DNA of 64,000 nucleotides from Adlercreutzia rubneri (GTDB lineage: Bacteria; Actinomycetota; Coriobacteriia; Coriobacteriales; Eggerthellaceae): positions 1-64,000 of the forward strand of contig NZ_WPOO01000004.1 of assembly GCF_009755265.1 (NCBI RefSeq), given 5' to 3'. Shown in pieces: positions 24,569-34,187 of the stretch (the stretch's first letter is position 1; every line of letters begins with the position of its first letter). Both the position numbers and the translations under genes were made by a program. The notes beneath the pieces are model-generated. The model saw only the letters and a list, made by a program, of their open reading frames with translations, had not been told where the DNA came from and made no database searches.

Positions 24569-26113
24569 GTGCACGAAAGCGAGATAGAGGCGCTGGCCCT
24601 CGACGCGCTCGGCCTGGTGCGCAACGAGCTCCTCGTGAGCCTGCGCTTCATGAGCGCGGCGTTCGCCCGACTCGCGCCCCTGCCCATCCCCGGCGCTACG
24701 CTCGCCACCGATGGCGCGCATTTGCGGTTCGACCCCGTCACCTGGGCGCGCACCTACGCCGCCGATCCGGCCGAAGCTTCTCGCGCCTACCTGCACACGG
24801 TGCTCCACTGTGTGTTTCTGCACCTCTACCCTGGCGAGGGCATCGATCCCGATCTGTGGGACATCGCCTGCGACATGGTGGTGGAATCGGTGATCGATCA
24901 GCTCGATCTTCCCGCCACGCGCACGCCACAAGCGGCAGCCTCGCGTCCCGAGCTGGAGCGCATGGCCGAAGAGGCCGGCCTCATGACTGCCGAGCGTGTC
25001 TACGCCGCCCTGCGCGACCAACGCGCCGCCGGCGCAACCGACGACGAGCTCGCCCGCCTCGGCGCTCGTTTCCACGTGGACGACCATCGCCCCTGGCATG
25101 CCGTCATCATTGCCGAAGGAGAAGACGCATCGGGCAAGACGGGCGAGGCAACCGAAGGCGAGGGTCGCACGAGCGCTCCCGCCGCCAAGGCCGATACTTC
25201 CGGCACCGACATGGACATCCCCGATGAGGCCGCCGACGTTCCCTATTCCCACAAGGCGCACCGAGCGATGGACGCCGCCGACATCACCCAAAAGGACGCG
25301 CCCGAGAACGCCGCCCGCGCCATTGGCGAGCGCTTCGCCGACACCGTGCAGCTCGACCGCTCCCGCGAGCAATGGGAAAACGCGGCGCTGGAGATGGGCA
25401 TCCAGCTGGACGCCTACGCGAAGCTGTGGGGCATCGAGGGATCGAATCTCGCCATGAACCTGCGCAAAGTGACCCGCGAAAAGCACGATTATCGGGCCTT
25501 CCTGCGCAAGTTCGCCCGCATGGGCGAGCAGATCCGCGTGAACGACGACGAGTTCGATTACGTGTTCTACACCTACGGCCTTGAGTTATACGGCAACCTG
25601 CCACTCGTGGAACCAGTGGAATTTGCCGAGGAGAAGCGCATCCGCGACTTCGTCATCGCCATCGACACCTCGGCCTCCACCAAAGACGGCCTCGTGCGGC
25701 GGTTCATCGAGCGCACCTATTCCATCCTGGCCGACGAGACGAGCTTCTTCTCGCGCATGAACGTGCTCATCGTGCAGTGCGACGCCGCCATTACCGACGT
25801 CGCGCGCATCACCTGCCTGCGCGATTTGGAAGACTATCTGGAAAATCCCACCATCAAGGGCCTGGGGGGCACCGATTTCCGTCCCGTGTTCGCCTACGTG
25901 GACGAGGCGCTCGCGTCCGGCGAGCTGAACGACCTGGGCGGACTCATCTACTTCACCGACGGCCAGGGCACCTATCCTGCACGTCGTCCCGCCTATGAAA
26001 CCGCCTTCGTGTTCCTCGATTCCGACGATGCCGCAGCCTCGGCGCCCGTGCCCCCCTGGGCCATGAAAGTTATCCTGGATGAAACCTTCGTGCTAGAAGA
26101 GGAGCCACTATGA
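24569..26113 (+). CDS. DUF2201-type metallopeptidase-like / VWA domain protein
   Basis: 514 residues. The N-terminal part (~40-140) has a helical metallopeptidase-like block with HTVLHCVFLHLY, a variant HxxxH zinc-site pattern. An acidic low-complexity linker (~175-240) follows. The C-terminal half is a VWA-like domain with IDTSAST (MIDAS DxSxS), later GGTDFRPVF and a YFTDGQGTYP strand. The GTG at 24569 is chosen because AAAGGAGG lies just upstream; extension into the inverted repeat is unlikely. It overlaps the MoxR gene by 4 bases (ATGA). Such pairs form chaperone-like remodelling complexes in other bacteria. The target here is unknown. Confidence 0.87.
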   Translation: MHESEIEALALDALGLVRNELLVSLRFMSAAFARLAPLPIPGATLATDGAHLRFDPVTWARTYAADPAEASRAYLHTVLHCVFLHLYPGEGIDPDLWDIACDMVVESVIDQLDLPATRTPQAAASRPELERMAEEAGLMTAERVYAALRDQRAAGATDDELARLGARFHVDDHRPWHAVIIAEGEDASGKTGEATEGEGRTSAPAAKADTSGTDMDIPDEAADVPYSHKAHRAMDAADITQKDAPENAARAIGERFADTVQLDRSREQWENAALEMGIQLDAYAKLWGIEGSNLAMNLRKVTREKHDYRAFLRKFARMGEQIRVNDDEFDYVFYTYGLELYGNLPLVEPVEFAEEKRIRDFVIAIDTSASTKDGLVRRFIERTYSILADETSFFSRMNVLIVQCDAAITDVARITCLRDLEDYLENPTIKGLGGTDFRPVFAYVDEALASGELNDLGGLIYFTDGQGTYPARRPAYETAFVFLDSDDAAASAPVPPWAMKVILDETFVLEEEPL

Positions 26114-27633
26114 ACATCCGCGAAGCAAAACAGCAGATCAAAAACGCCATGATTGCCTATTTCACTAAAGACGAGTTCGGCAACTATCTTCTGCCGCCCG
26201 AGCGCCAACGTCCGGTGTTCCTGCTGGGCGCGCCGGGCATCGGCAAGACGGCCATCATGGAGCAAATCGCCCAAGAACTGGAAGTGGGATTCGTGTCCTA
26301 CTCCATGACCCACCATACCCGCCAAAGCGCGCTAGGCCTGCCGTTCATCGCGACGAAAACCTATGACGGCGTGGAATACCAGGTGTCCGAATACACCATG
26401 AGCGAGATCATCGCCTCGGTCTATGAGGCGATGGAGGCCACGGGGCGCCGCGAGGGCATTCTGTTCCTCGACGAGATCAACTGCGTATCGGAGACGCTCA
26501 CGCCGGCCATGCTGCAGTTTCTGCAATACAAGATCTTCGGCCGCCATGCCGTGCCCGACGGCTGGATCGTCGTGACGGCCGGCAACCCGCCCGAGTACAA
26601 CCGCACGGCCCACGACTTCGACATCGCCACGTGGGATCGCCTCAAGCGCATCGAGGTTGAGCCCGACTTCGATGTGTGGCGCGAGTTCGCCGTATCGACC
26701 GAGGTGCATCCCGCGGTCATCACCTACCTGGACATCGAGCGGTCCCACTTCTACGCCGTTGAGGCCACGCCCGACGGCGCGTCGTTCGTGACGGCCCGCG
26801 GCTGGGACGACCTGTCGGCGATGATCAAGCTCTACGAGGCCCAGGGGCTCACCGTTGATGAGCTGCTCGTGGAGCAGTATGTGCAAAACGGCGAGATCGC
26901 AAAGCGATTCGCCATGTACTACGACCTGTTCACGAAGTACCGCAGCGACTATCAGATCGATCGTATCTTGAACGGCAGCGCCGATGCCGGCCTGGCCGAG
27001 CGGGCCGCGGCGGCGCCCTTCGACGAGCGCGTGGCCGTCATGGGGCTTATCGTGGACGCCACGGTGAGCTGCTTGCGCGAGGCGGTTATGGAAGAGAAAG
27101 CAGCCGCGTTCGCTCATAGCGTGTTGGCCGATTTGAAGGAGCGCCTGGCCGCCGAAGGCGTGGCCGAAGACGCCGATGCGAGCGCGCTCATCCGCGCCAC
27201 GACCACCGAGCTGGCACGCACCCGCGACACCGAACGGGCCGCGAGCCTGCTTTCCGACGAGCGCTACCGCTCCTTCGAGCGAACCATCAGTCTTCTTGAC
27301 GAGGTGCTGCGCACAGGAGCCGATACGCCCGAGGGCGCCACGTTCAACCTGCTGCGCGAGCGCTTCAACGAGCGGCTCGACGAGCTGGACGCGGCCATCG
27401 ACGAGGCGACGGCCGCCCTCGATAACGTGTTCAAGTTCGTGGAAGAGGCCTTCGGCGAGGGCCAGGAGATGCTCATGCTGGTGACCGACTTGTCCGTGAG
27501 CCGCGCCGGCATGGCCTTCATCAACGACCACGGGTGCGACCGCTACTTCGCCCACAACCAGAGTCTCCAGTTCTACGAGCGCGGTCACGACCTGGCCGCC
27601 CGCATCGACCGCATCACACTGGAAGAGGAGTAG
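26110..27633 (+). CDS. MoxR-family AAA+ ATPase
   Basis: 507 residues. Walker A GAPGIGKT (40-47), Walker B ILFLDEIN (117-124), sensor-1 VVTAGNPPEYN and an arginine-finger region DIATWDRLKRI. The C-terminal ~200 residues are an extended helical region, longer than in core MoxR proteins. It is translationally coupled to the upstream VWA protein. MoxR-VWA systems act in metal insertion or protein-complex maturation, and some appear in defence loci. A decayed copy of the gene's last 78 bases lies at 34081-34158. Confidence 0.9.
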   Translation: MNIREAKQQIKNAMIAYFTKDEFGNYLLPPERQRPVFLLGAPGIGKTAIMEQIAQELEVGFVSYSMTHHTRQSALGLPFIATKTYDGVEYQVSEYTMSEIIASVYEAMEATGRREGILFLDEINCVSETLTPAMLQFLQYKIFGRHAVPDGWIVVTAGNPPEYNRTAHDFDIATWDRLKRIEVEPDFDVWREFAVSTEVHPAVITYLDIERSHFYAVEATPDGASFVTARGWDDLSAMIKLYEAQGLTVDELLVEQYVQNGEIAKRFAMYYDLFTKYRSDYQIDRILNGSADAGLAERAAAAPFDERVAVMGLIVDATVSCLREAVMEEKAAAFAHSVLADLKERLAAEGVAEDADASALIRATTTELARTRDTERAASLLSDERYRSFERTISLLDEVLRTGADTPEGATFNLLRERFNERLDELDAAIDEATAALDNVFKFVEEAFGEGQEMLMLVTDLSVSRAGMAFINDHGCDRYFAHNQSLQFYERGHDLAARIDRITLEEE

Positions 27634-27778
27634 CCCCCAGCGCGACCGCAGCGCCTTGCCCCGGCAAAGGATCCAAGCCACAGCAAGAGCAAGGCCGCGA
27701 TCCCGGAAGGACCACGGCCTTGCCGCAGGCGACGCGTCGCCTATGGGAGAAAGCCCCGGGGCGCCCGATCACCCGGCG

Positions 27779-27845
27779 AGCGCCGCCATCGCGCTACGAG
27801 CACAGCACCGGCAGCGCCGCCATCTCGCTACAGGTACAGCACCGG
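27779..27845. repeat. 33-bp tandem duplication over the 3' end of the NrfD gene
   Basis: Copies at 27779-27811 and 27813-27845 differ at only about four positions (AGCGCCGCCATC...CAGCACCGG). The upper copy contains the NrfD stop codon and the lower one lies past it. Confidence 0.8.
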
Positions 27846-28694
27846 TAGAGCCGCCAGAATGACCAGCAGACGCAGCATGAAACCACCCACAAGGACACCG
27901 CCCTCGCCGATGACGCTCACTACCATAGAGGTGGTGGAGGTCTCCACCTTTCGCGTGACAAACACCGGGTAGCCCTCGATGGCAAACGGCGCCACCAGGC
28001 CAAGCAGCACCAGACCGCCCCAGAACATTGGCGCGTACTGGCCCGACACGAGCGAGGCAACCGATGCGGCGCCCTCGGGACTGCCCGAGCTCACGATGAT
28101 GAGCATGGTTGCAAGCACCACCATCTCGATAGCCGACAGAATCACGTGGCTCTTCTTGATGAGCCACATCTGCTCGAAGCGCTCACGATCGGTGATAAGG
28201 CCCACCAAGCTCGTAGCCGCCAGACCCGCCGACAGAGCCGACACCACGAACAGCACCGGCAAAATGGCGTTGTTCCACAGCGGGTAGGCGCTCACGACCC
28301 CCAGTAGAAAGCCGGTGTAGGCCGCCACGCAGAACGCGGATACGATACCTGTCCAGGTGAGCCACTTCGGCACCGGGCGACGCAGCACCTCAAGCAGCGC
28401 CGCGGCAATGGACACCGGCATGAACACGCAGATGAAGTACACGCCCAGCGTCATCACCGAGCCCGGGTTCATAATAAGATAGAAGAACCGCAGCGGGTTG
28501 TGCAGCCCGGCCTCGGCGTCCAACATGAGCATGAGCAGACCGATGCCCAGAAAGATGGGCGAGATAATGCGGCCCGCGACGCGCATCTTCACGCTGTCGG
28601 GATACTTCGCCTCCACAAAGGCTGAAGTGAGGAAGGCGCCGGCCGATGCGCCCGCCAAAAACAGGTACCAAGCGATCATAGATCCCCAAACCAT
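27828..28694 (-). CDS. NrfD/PsrC-type membrane anchor subunit
   Basis: 288 residues with eight to nine membrane helices and the family N-terminus WGSMIAWYLFLAGASAGAFL. This subunit exchanges electrons between the menaquinone pool and the ferredoxin subunit encoded 6 bases upstream. Length fits the short PsrC-like class. It is the last gene of the mopB-ferredoxin-nrfD set. Confidence 0.92.
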   Translation of the reverse strand: MVWGSMIAWYLFLAGASAGAFLTSAFVEAKYPDSVKMRVAGRIISPIFLGIGLLMLMLDAEAGLHNPLRFFYLIMNPGSVMTLGVYFICVFMPVSIAAALLEVLRRPVPKWLTWTGIVSAFCVAAYTGFLLGVVSAYPLWNNAILPVLFVVSALSAGLAATSLVGLITDRERFEQMWLIKKSHVILSAIEMVVLATMLIIVSSGSPEGAASVASLVSGQYAPMFWGGLVLLGLVAPFAIEGYPVFVTRKVETSTTSMVVSVIGEGGVLVGGFMLRLLVILAALPVLYL

Positions 28695-28700
28695 TGATCA

Positions 28701-29237
28701 TCACCTCACGTAGTAGATTTTCGCGGTGGTCAGGTCGCCCGCCAGCGGCTGGGCATTGGTGCGAGCGATTTCCTGGCAGATCTCGCTCTGCGGATCGTCC
28801 AGGTCGCCAAACAGGCGAGCGCCGGAGATGCAGGTTCCCACGCAACGCGGCGGGTTGCCCGGCTCGCCCTCGTACCAGCAGAAGCGGCATTTCTCGATAA
28901 CGCCGGTCTTCTTAATCTGGATACGGGCGCCGTAGGGGCAGGCGGCCATGCAGTACTTGCAGCCGATGCATCGTTCCTCGTCCACCAGCACCACGCCCGA
29001 GTCGGTCGTATAGGTGGCATGGGTGGGACACACCGCCTCGCAGGGAGCGTCCTCGCAGTGCATGCACTGCACCGGCACCACTTCCGCATACACGTTGGGG
29101 TAGACCCCCTGCTCCATCTCGTCGAATTTGATGAACGCCTCATCGGACTCGAGCCCGTTCACCATCTGACAGGCCACGCGGCAGGCGTAGCAGCCAACGC
29201 ACTTCTTCGTGTTGATGAGCATTCCGTAACGGGCCAT
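28701..29237 (-). CDS. PsrB/NrfC-like ferredoxin subunit
   Basis: 178 residues with four 4Fe-4S motifs: CVGCYACRVAC, CMHCEDAPCEAVCP, CIGCKYCMAACP and CRFCWYEGEP...CVGTC. It links the NrfD quinone site to the catalytic molybdopterin subunit. The start codon overlaps the stop of the catalytic gene by one base, so the two are coupled. Confidence 0.93.
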   Translation of the reverse strand: MARYGMLINTKKCVGCYACRVACQMVNGLESDEAFIKFDEMEQGVYPNVYAEVVPVQCMHCEDAPCEAVCPTHATYTTDSGVVLVDEERCIGCKYCMAACPYGARIQIKKTGVIEKCRFCWYEGEPGNPPRCVGTCISGARLFGDLDDPQSEICQEIARTNAQPLAGDLTTAKIYYVR

Positions 29238-31429
29238 CAGCCTTCCACCTTCCTAACCTTCACCGCTACCTCCTGGCTCATGGTGGAGCCTACGCCGGGT
29301 TCCAAATGCAGCGGAACGAAATCCATCATGTTGAGGCCAAAGCCCTGGGCCCGAGTGAGATAGGGCGATGTGCCGCCGTAATGGGTGGGCAGAAACAGCA
29401 CACCGGGCTTCAAGCGCTCGGTCACCTTCACAGCTACCTGGCCTGAGCACTCGCTGGAGGAAAGCTCCACCGTATCGCCGTCGACAATGCCCAGATCCGC
29501 GGCATCGGAGGCAGCCATCCAGAGCCGCTCAAGCTGATATTCCCGGGAGATGGCGTTCAGCGCCTCCAGGTTCAGCGTCATGGAGTGGGAGTGGATACCC
29601 TGCTTGCCGCCGATGAGGAAGAACTCGCCCTCGGCCGGCTCCACCAGACGCGGCACGTAGCCGATAACCGGGTTCAAGCCCGCTTCCGCCACCTTCGCCG
29701 AGGCGAACTGGAACTTCTCCGTCGGAGTCTTGAACGTCGGCGTGCCGAATGCGAAGCCGGGGTCAGCCAATTCCACGATACCCGCCTCACGCACCGCATC
29801 GAGCGAGGTGCCCACGCTGGCCAGCTGCGCGTCGGCCAGCTCTTCCACCGTGAAGTCGAAGTACTCGCCCACGCCGCACGCCTCGGCCAGCCCGGTGAAG
29901 ATCTCGTCGCAGGGGCGCGTCTCGGGATGGATGCGCTCGATGACGGGGGTGCGCAGTGCCACATAGTGTTTCTTGCCGCCGATGAACTCGGGCAGCTCCA
30001 GGCGCTCCAGCACTGTGCACTCGGGCAGCACGTAGTCCGAAGCCAAAGCGGTCTCGCTCATTTGCACGTCAATAGTCACCACAAGCTTTGCCTGGGAAAG
30101 CGCCTCGCGCCACTTTGCCGGCTGCGCATACCCCTGCACGGCGTTGGAGTTGTAGAAGAACACGCCTTGGATGACGCCATCGGCGCAGCCGTTCAGCACG
30201 GCCAGGTTGGTGCCGGTGCCCGAGAGCGCCAGCGGGTACTCGGCGTCGCCCAAACGCTTGGCGGCCGGCTTGGGCACCTCGGGGAACTTCACCGGATCCA
30301 CGTCGCCCGCCTTGGGCGAAGAGGTGATGAGCGCTCCGCCCTTCTGTCCCCAGCAGCCAAGAAGCGCATTCACGGCGCACACCGCGCGAGCCGTCTCGAA
30401 GGAGTTTTGATAGGCGCAGCCGAACGCTGCCCGCCAGGAAGGCTCGATAGCGCAGGCCGGTGCGGCGGCGGCCAGCGACTCAGCGATTTCCACGATGGTA
30501 TCGGCCGGCACATCGCAGATGCCCTCGGCCCATTCCGGCGTGTACTCGGTCACTTGAGCAGCGAACTCCGGGAAGCCCACGGCGGACTGCTCAACGAACG
30601 CGTGATCGTACAGGTCGCGCGTCACCAGCACGTTCGCGATGCCGAGCAGGAACGCGATATCAGCGCCGGGCCTGATAGGCACCCAGTCAGTAGCAAAGAC
30701 GCCGCTGTTGTTCAGGCGCGGATCCACGATGACCACCCGCGCCCCGCCCTCGGCCGCTCCGGCCAAGCTCTTCACCGAGGAGGGACGGATGCCATCGCCA
30801 TAGCTGCGGCCGATGAACACCACCATTTTGGTGTTGGGGAAGTCCACCGAGAAGTTCTGGGCTCCCGTGGCTTCCTGAATACCGCTCTCTTTCGACAGAT
30901 TGCAGGCAGCGGCATGGGTATACACGTTGGGTGAGCCGAGCGCGTTCATGAAGCGCTTGCTGTAGTACTTGCCCGAGGGGCGCGGATCTTGGATGATGGC
31001 CAGCGCCTCGGGGCCGGCCTCGGCGATGATCTCCTGCACCTTCGCGCCAATTTCGGACAGAGCGTCATCCCAGCTGATAGGGGCGAAGCTGCCGTCGGCG
31101 GCGCGCTTCATAGGCTGAGTCAGCCGGCCGTCGGAATAGGCCCACTGAGCCGCGCCGTGACCGCGACCGCAGAGCGTTCCCTTGGAATAGGGGTGCTCCT
31201 TCATGCCCTCGACGGTCCACAACCGCCCGTCGAGAGCGGTGGCGATCAGGCCGCACTTGCTGGAGCAGCCGTTGCACAGCGATGCGCCCTGAATCTTGGC
31301 CGCGCCCGTGGCGGCGGCCTCGGCCTGCTCGGCCCGCCACGCGGCCACCGAGCAAGTGCCCACAGCAGCCAGCGCAGCGGTGGCGGCGGTACCCTTCAGG
31401 AAGGTTCGCCTGGTGGGATTGCAGTGCAT
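29237..31429 (-). CDS. Tat-exported molybdopterin oxidoreductase, PhsA/PsrA-like
   Basis: 730 residues. The Tat signal is NPTRRTFLKGTAATAALAAV. The mature protein begins with Fe-S motif CNGCSSKCGL and later GTLCGRGHG, and carries MGD blocks (FIGRSYGDGIRPSS, VDPRLNNSGVFATDWVPIRPG, FYNSNAVQGYAQP, THYGGTSPYLTRAQG). The combination with a four-cluster ferredoxin and an NrfD subunit resembles thiosulfate/polysulfide reductase, but the substrate cannot be set from sequence alone. RBS AGGAGG is 5 bases from the ATG. A TorD chaperone gene lies upstream and a LuxR regulator is divergent beyond it. Confidence 0.9.
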   Translation of the reverse strand: MHCNPTRRTFLKGTAATAALAAVGTCSVAAWRAEQAEAAATGAAKIQGASLCNGCSSKCGLIATALDGRLWTVEGMKEHPYSKGTLCGRGHGAAQWAYSDGRLTQPMKRAADGSFAPISWDDALSEIGAKVQEIIAEAGPEALAIIQDPRPSGKYYSKRFMNALGSPNVYTHAAACNLSKESGIQEATGAQNFSVDFPNTKMVVFIGRSYGDGIRPSSVKSLAGAAEGGARVVIVDPRLNNSGVFATDWVPIRPGADIAFLLGIANVLVTRDLYDHAFVEQSAVGFPEFAAQVTEYTPEWAEGICDVPADTIVEIAESLAAAAPACAIEPSWRAAFGCAYQNSFETARAVCAVNALLGCWGQKGGALITSSPKAGDVDPVKFPEVPKPAAKRLGDAEYPLALSGTGTNLAVLNGCADGVIQGVFFYNSNAVQGYAQPAKWREALSQAKLVVTIDVQMSETALASDYVLPECTVLERLELPEFIGGKKHYVALRTPVIERIHPETRPCDEIFTGLAEACGVGEYFDFTVEELADAQLASVGTSLDAVREAGIVELADPGFAFGTPTFKTPTEKFQFASAKVAEAGLNPVIGYVPRLVEPAEGEFFLIGGKQGIHSHSMTLNLEALNAISREYQLERLWMAASDAADLGIVDGDTVELSSSECSGQVAVKVTERLKPGVLFLPTHYGGTSPYLTRAQGFGLNMMDFVPLHLEPGVGSTMSQEVAVKVRKVEG

Positions 31430-31486
31430 TAAAGCCTCCTTCTCTTGCATATCTGCTTTCTCCTTGTCTGGGGAAGTCCTCGGTTT

Positions 31487-32194
31487 TTACCGAAGGGACA
31501 CGGATAGGTCTCGGACGGCCGCCGCGAGAGCTACCGCCAGCTCGCGCCCATGGGCCAGAGCGCGAGCCAGCTCGTCGGTACGAGCCGAGGGGGGCGCCGA
31601 CGAGAGCGCGGCCGCATGGGCGAGCAAGGTTTGCTCGTAAGCGTCCAGCCAGTCGAAATGCTCGGACAACAGCGCAAGAGCAGCCTCATGGTTTCCCGCA
31701 TCGACGCACAGGGCCACCACCTCGGTCATGAGCGTCACATGGTCGGGCATGGCGCAAAACTCCATCGGCACCTCAAGTTCGAGAGCGCGATAAAGGGCCC
31801 GCATGTGCTGGGCGCTGTCACCGAGGAGCAGATGCCGGGCCGCACCAAACTCAGCCGAGACCCCTCTGCGGCGCTCCCGTCCATCGGCCCAAGGCTTATA
31901 AAGCGATTCGACGGGCACCGCCGCCGCGGGAGCGCCCAAGGTGAGCACCTCGTTCTCGAGTCGGCAGCGCACGGCGCCCACCGGCGTCGCGGGCGCTATC
32001 GCTAAATCGGCCGCTGTCGCACGGGCCGCCTCGTACGCCGCTTCATAGTCATCGCCCCATCGCGAGAACAGAGCTCCAATGGTGCTCAGGTAGGCTGCCT
32101 TGGCGCAGACGTTCACCCGTGCGGCATCGCGCACGACCTCTCTCTCCGATGTTTGCGTGGTCGCACGCGCAGCCCCGCCTCTTGTCTCTTGCAT
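31487..32194 (-). CDS. TorD/DmsD-family maturation chaperone
   Basis: 235 residues, almost entirely helical. The conserved YKPW segment (ESLYKPWADG) and the C-terminal half EFCAMPDHVTLMTEVVALC match the family core (ExPDHxxxxLexm). It would bind the Tat signal of the adjacent molybdoenzyme and hold it for cofactor loading. The ATG at 32194 has GGAAGGAGG upstream. First gene of the operon that includes the reductase. Confidence 0.88.
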   Translation of the reverse strand: MQETRGGAARATTQTSEREVVRDAARVNVCAKAAYLSTIGALFSRWGDDYEAAYEAARATAADLAIAPATPVGAVRCRLENEVLTLGAPAAAVPVESLYKPWADGRERRRGVSAEFGAARHLLLGDSAQHMRALYRALELEVPMEFCAMPDHVTLMTEVVALCVDAGNHEAALALLSEHFDWLDAYEQTLLAHAAALSSAPPSARTDELARALAHGRELAVALAAAVRDLSVSLR

Positions 32195-32247
32195 TTCGCA
32201 CCTCCTTCCGTTGGCGCTCCATGCTAGAATCGTCGGCTATGCGCCAT

Positions 32248-32266
32248 ATCATCAGTTTCTGATGAT
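32248..32266. promoter_or_regulatory. Palindromic operator between torD and the LuxR gene
   Basis: A perfect 8-bp inverted repeat ATCATCAG-TTT-CTGATGAT lies in the 158-bp divergent promoter region. A forward CATAAT (32286-32291) just downstream could be the -10 of the LuxR gene. This is the natural binding site for the LuxR protein, or for another dimeric regulator, controlling both directions. Confidence 0.65.
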
Positions 32267-32352
32267 TTATCGAGACGCAAGTCAGTCATAATAGAGGACG
32301 CGACAGGGAAACGCCCAGTTCACACTGGCAATGGAGAAGGAGGAGCAGGGCC

Positions 32353-33999
32353 GTGACAGCAGTCCGCGATGCACCATCGGCCGCTATCGAGCCGCTTCCC
32401 CGCTTTCTGCACCTGTGCTATCTCGGCCTCGCGTTTTTCTGGGCCTGCAGCATGCTCACCTTCCGCAGCTCCATCCTGCTCACCGGCGCGGCGGACACGC
32501 CCCAGTACAATACGTTGATCGTCGTCGTATCGTTTTTGGCAAACATGACCGTGCTCTTAGGCGTGTCAGCCCTTGTAGAGCGGGCGCCGGAAAATCTGGC
32601 GAAACTCTCGCCGTGGCCCTTCTGCGGATGCATCCTTGTCGGCATCGCGGCTATCGGCGGCGCCGGCATATGGTTTGCCGGCCCAGCGCTTTCCGCATCG
32701 CTCGTGATCGGCTCGACGCTATGCGGCGTCGGCTTCGGCTACCTATGGGGGAGCTGGGCGGACGTGCTCGGACGCGTGCATCCCTCGCGCACGGCCCTGT
32801 ATGCCCCGGCGTCGTTCTTGCTCACCACCATCATCTTTCTCGCCGTCGACTCCCTCGTGGCCCTCACTCCCTTTCCGCCCCTTGCGCTCATGGCTCCCCT
32901 GCCAATAGCCTCGGTTCTCTGCCTGAAGCGCTGCCGTACCGAGAGCAGCCAGCCGTCGGTCCTCCTCGCGCCCCACCGAACCGAGTCTCAGCGCTACCTG
33001 GCGGCTCTCACCACCCTCGTGCCGCTCATCATCGCCGCCCTCGTTTTCTCCTGCCTGTTCGGCTTTATGTGGGAGACCGCCGTGCTCAGCGTGAACTCCG
33101 CGAGCACGGCCCATGAACTGCCCCTCGTGCTGAATTTCGTCGTTGCAGTGCTTCTTTTGGCCTTCACGGTTGCCTTGCAGCGGCGAGTAAACCTGTCGCT
33201 TGTCTACCAACTGCTTATCCCCATCGCCATCGTGCTGTTCGCGGCGCTGCCGTTTTTCTGGAATGTTCACCCCGTGGTGCTGAACGCAATCATGAGCGCC
33301 GTACATGGGGTCTTCGACGTGGTCATCTGGTACCTGGTAGCCACAGCTGCCTACGATTACGCCGTATCGGGCTTCGTTATAGGGGGCCTGGTGAGGGCGC
33401 TGTCCATTCTCGCACGGCTCGTGGGCATCGGCATCGGGTATCTGATCATGCTCCTCCCCGAAGTGGCTGGCTACGCTGTAGTGGGCGTGTGCATCGGAGC
33501 GGTGTATCTGCTCGTCATCCTGCTATGGTTTCTCTGGCACAACGCCAAACGCTCGGTTCCGGGCGAGGAGGCAGAAGGGAGAATGGCGATTGGCGAGGCG
33601 ACCGGCGACGGCAACGCGAATCCGCATTCGAGCGTCTCAGATCCATCGTCGGTCTTAGCTGCCCCAACAGCCGTCAAGGCAACCGACAAAGCAGCTGCCG
33701 ACCCTGCCAGCACCTCTCCCGTTGCGGAGTCCATCAGCACTTCTGCGACCGGCGAGATCGATGGGGCCGAAGCTATTAACAGCGAAGAGGTCGTCTTCGC
33801 GCTCCTCGCCGACGACTACGGCCTCACCCGTCGCGAGGCCGAGGTGCTCCCCTACCTCGCCCGCGGCCGCTCCGCAAAGGTCATCGCCGAAGCGCTCTTC
33901 GTCTCGGAATCCACCATCCGCACCCACACCCGCCGCATTTTGGAGAAGACCTGCCTGCATTCCAAGCAGGAACTCATCGATCTCGTTGAGAAGTATTAG
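32353..33999 (+). CDS. 12-TM membrane-bound LuxR-family regulator
   Basis: 548 residues. Twelve hydrophobic helices (~15-400, MFS-like arrangement) are joined by a Ser/Ala/Thr-rich linker (~405-480) to a C-terminal LuxR HTH (YGLTRREAEVLPYLARGRSA, then KVIAEALFVSESTIRTHTRR). Regulators with this layout are abundant in Eggerthellaceae, commonly divergent from molybdoenzyme operons, as here. The GTG at 32353 follows GGAGCAGGGCC. The likely mode is membrane sensing of the substrate and activation of the reductase operon. A truncated relative lies at 6943-7332. Confidence 0.9.
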   Translation: MTAVRDAPSAAIEPLPRFLHLCYLGLAFFWACSMLTFRSSILLTGAADTPQYNTLIVVVSFLANMTVLLGVSALVERAPENLAKLSPWPFCGCILVGIAAIGGAGIWFAGPALSASLVIGSTLCGVGFGYLWGSWADVLGRVHPSRTALYAPASFLLTTIIFLAVDSLVALTPFPPLALMAPLPIASVLCLKRCRTESSQPSVLLAPHRTESQRYLAALTTLVPLIIAALVFSCLFGFMWETAVLSVNSASTAHELPLVLNFVVAVLLLAFTVALQRRVNLSLVYQLLIPIAIVLFAALPFFWNVHPVVLNAIMSAVHGVFDVVIWYLVATAAYDYAVSGFVIGGLVRALSILARLVGIGIGYLIMLLPEVAGYAVVGVCIGAVYLLVILLWFLWHNAKRSVPGEEAEGRMAIGEATGDGNANPHSSVSDPSSVLAAPTAVKATDKAAADPASTSPVAESISTSATGEIDGAEAINSEEVVFALLADDYGLTRREAEVLPYLARGRSAKVIAEALFVSESTIRTHTRRILEKTCLHSKQELIDLVEKY

Positions 34000-34080
34000 A
34001 AGCCGACGGAGGGGCGCGCCGCTTGGTGCACCAGCCGACGCGCACCACCAAGCCGTCTAAAGCCTTGGCGCGACACCACG

Positions 34081-34158
34081 CGCAACCAGAACCTGCGGCT
34101 CTACGAGCGCGGTCATGACCCGGCCGCCCGCATCGGGCGCATCACACTGGAAGAAGAG
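34081..34158 (+). pseudogene. Decayed copy of the moxR 3' end
   Basis: The forward frame reads RNQNLRLYERGHDPAARIGR then ITLEEE. This matches the last 26 codons of the MoxR gene (27553-27630: HNQSLQFYERGHDLAARIDR, ITLEEE). About 67 of 78 bases agree, and the stop codon has been lost. There is no start or upstream homology, so it is a fragment. Confidence 0.8.
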
Positions 34159-34187
34159 CGTCTAAAAGCACCATCGATCCGAAATGT

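Noticed and set aside
26332..27681. A 449-codon minus-strand frame across moxR
   Set aside because: Shadow of the MoxR gene. There is no ribosome site, and its composition mirrors the sense codons.
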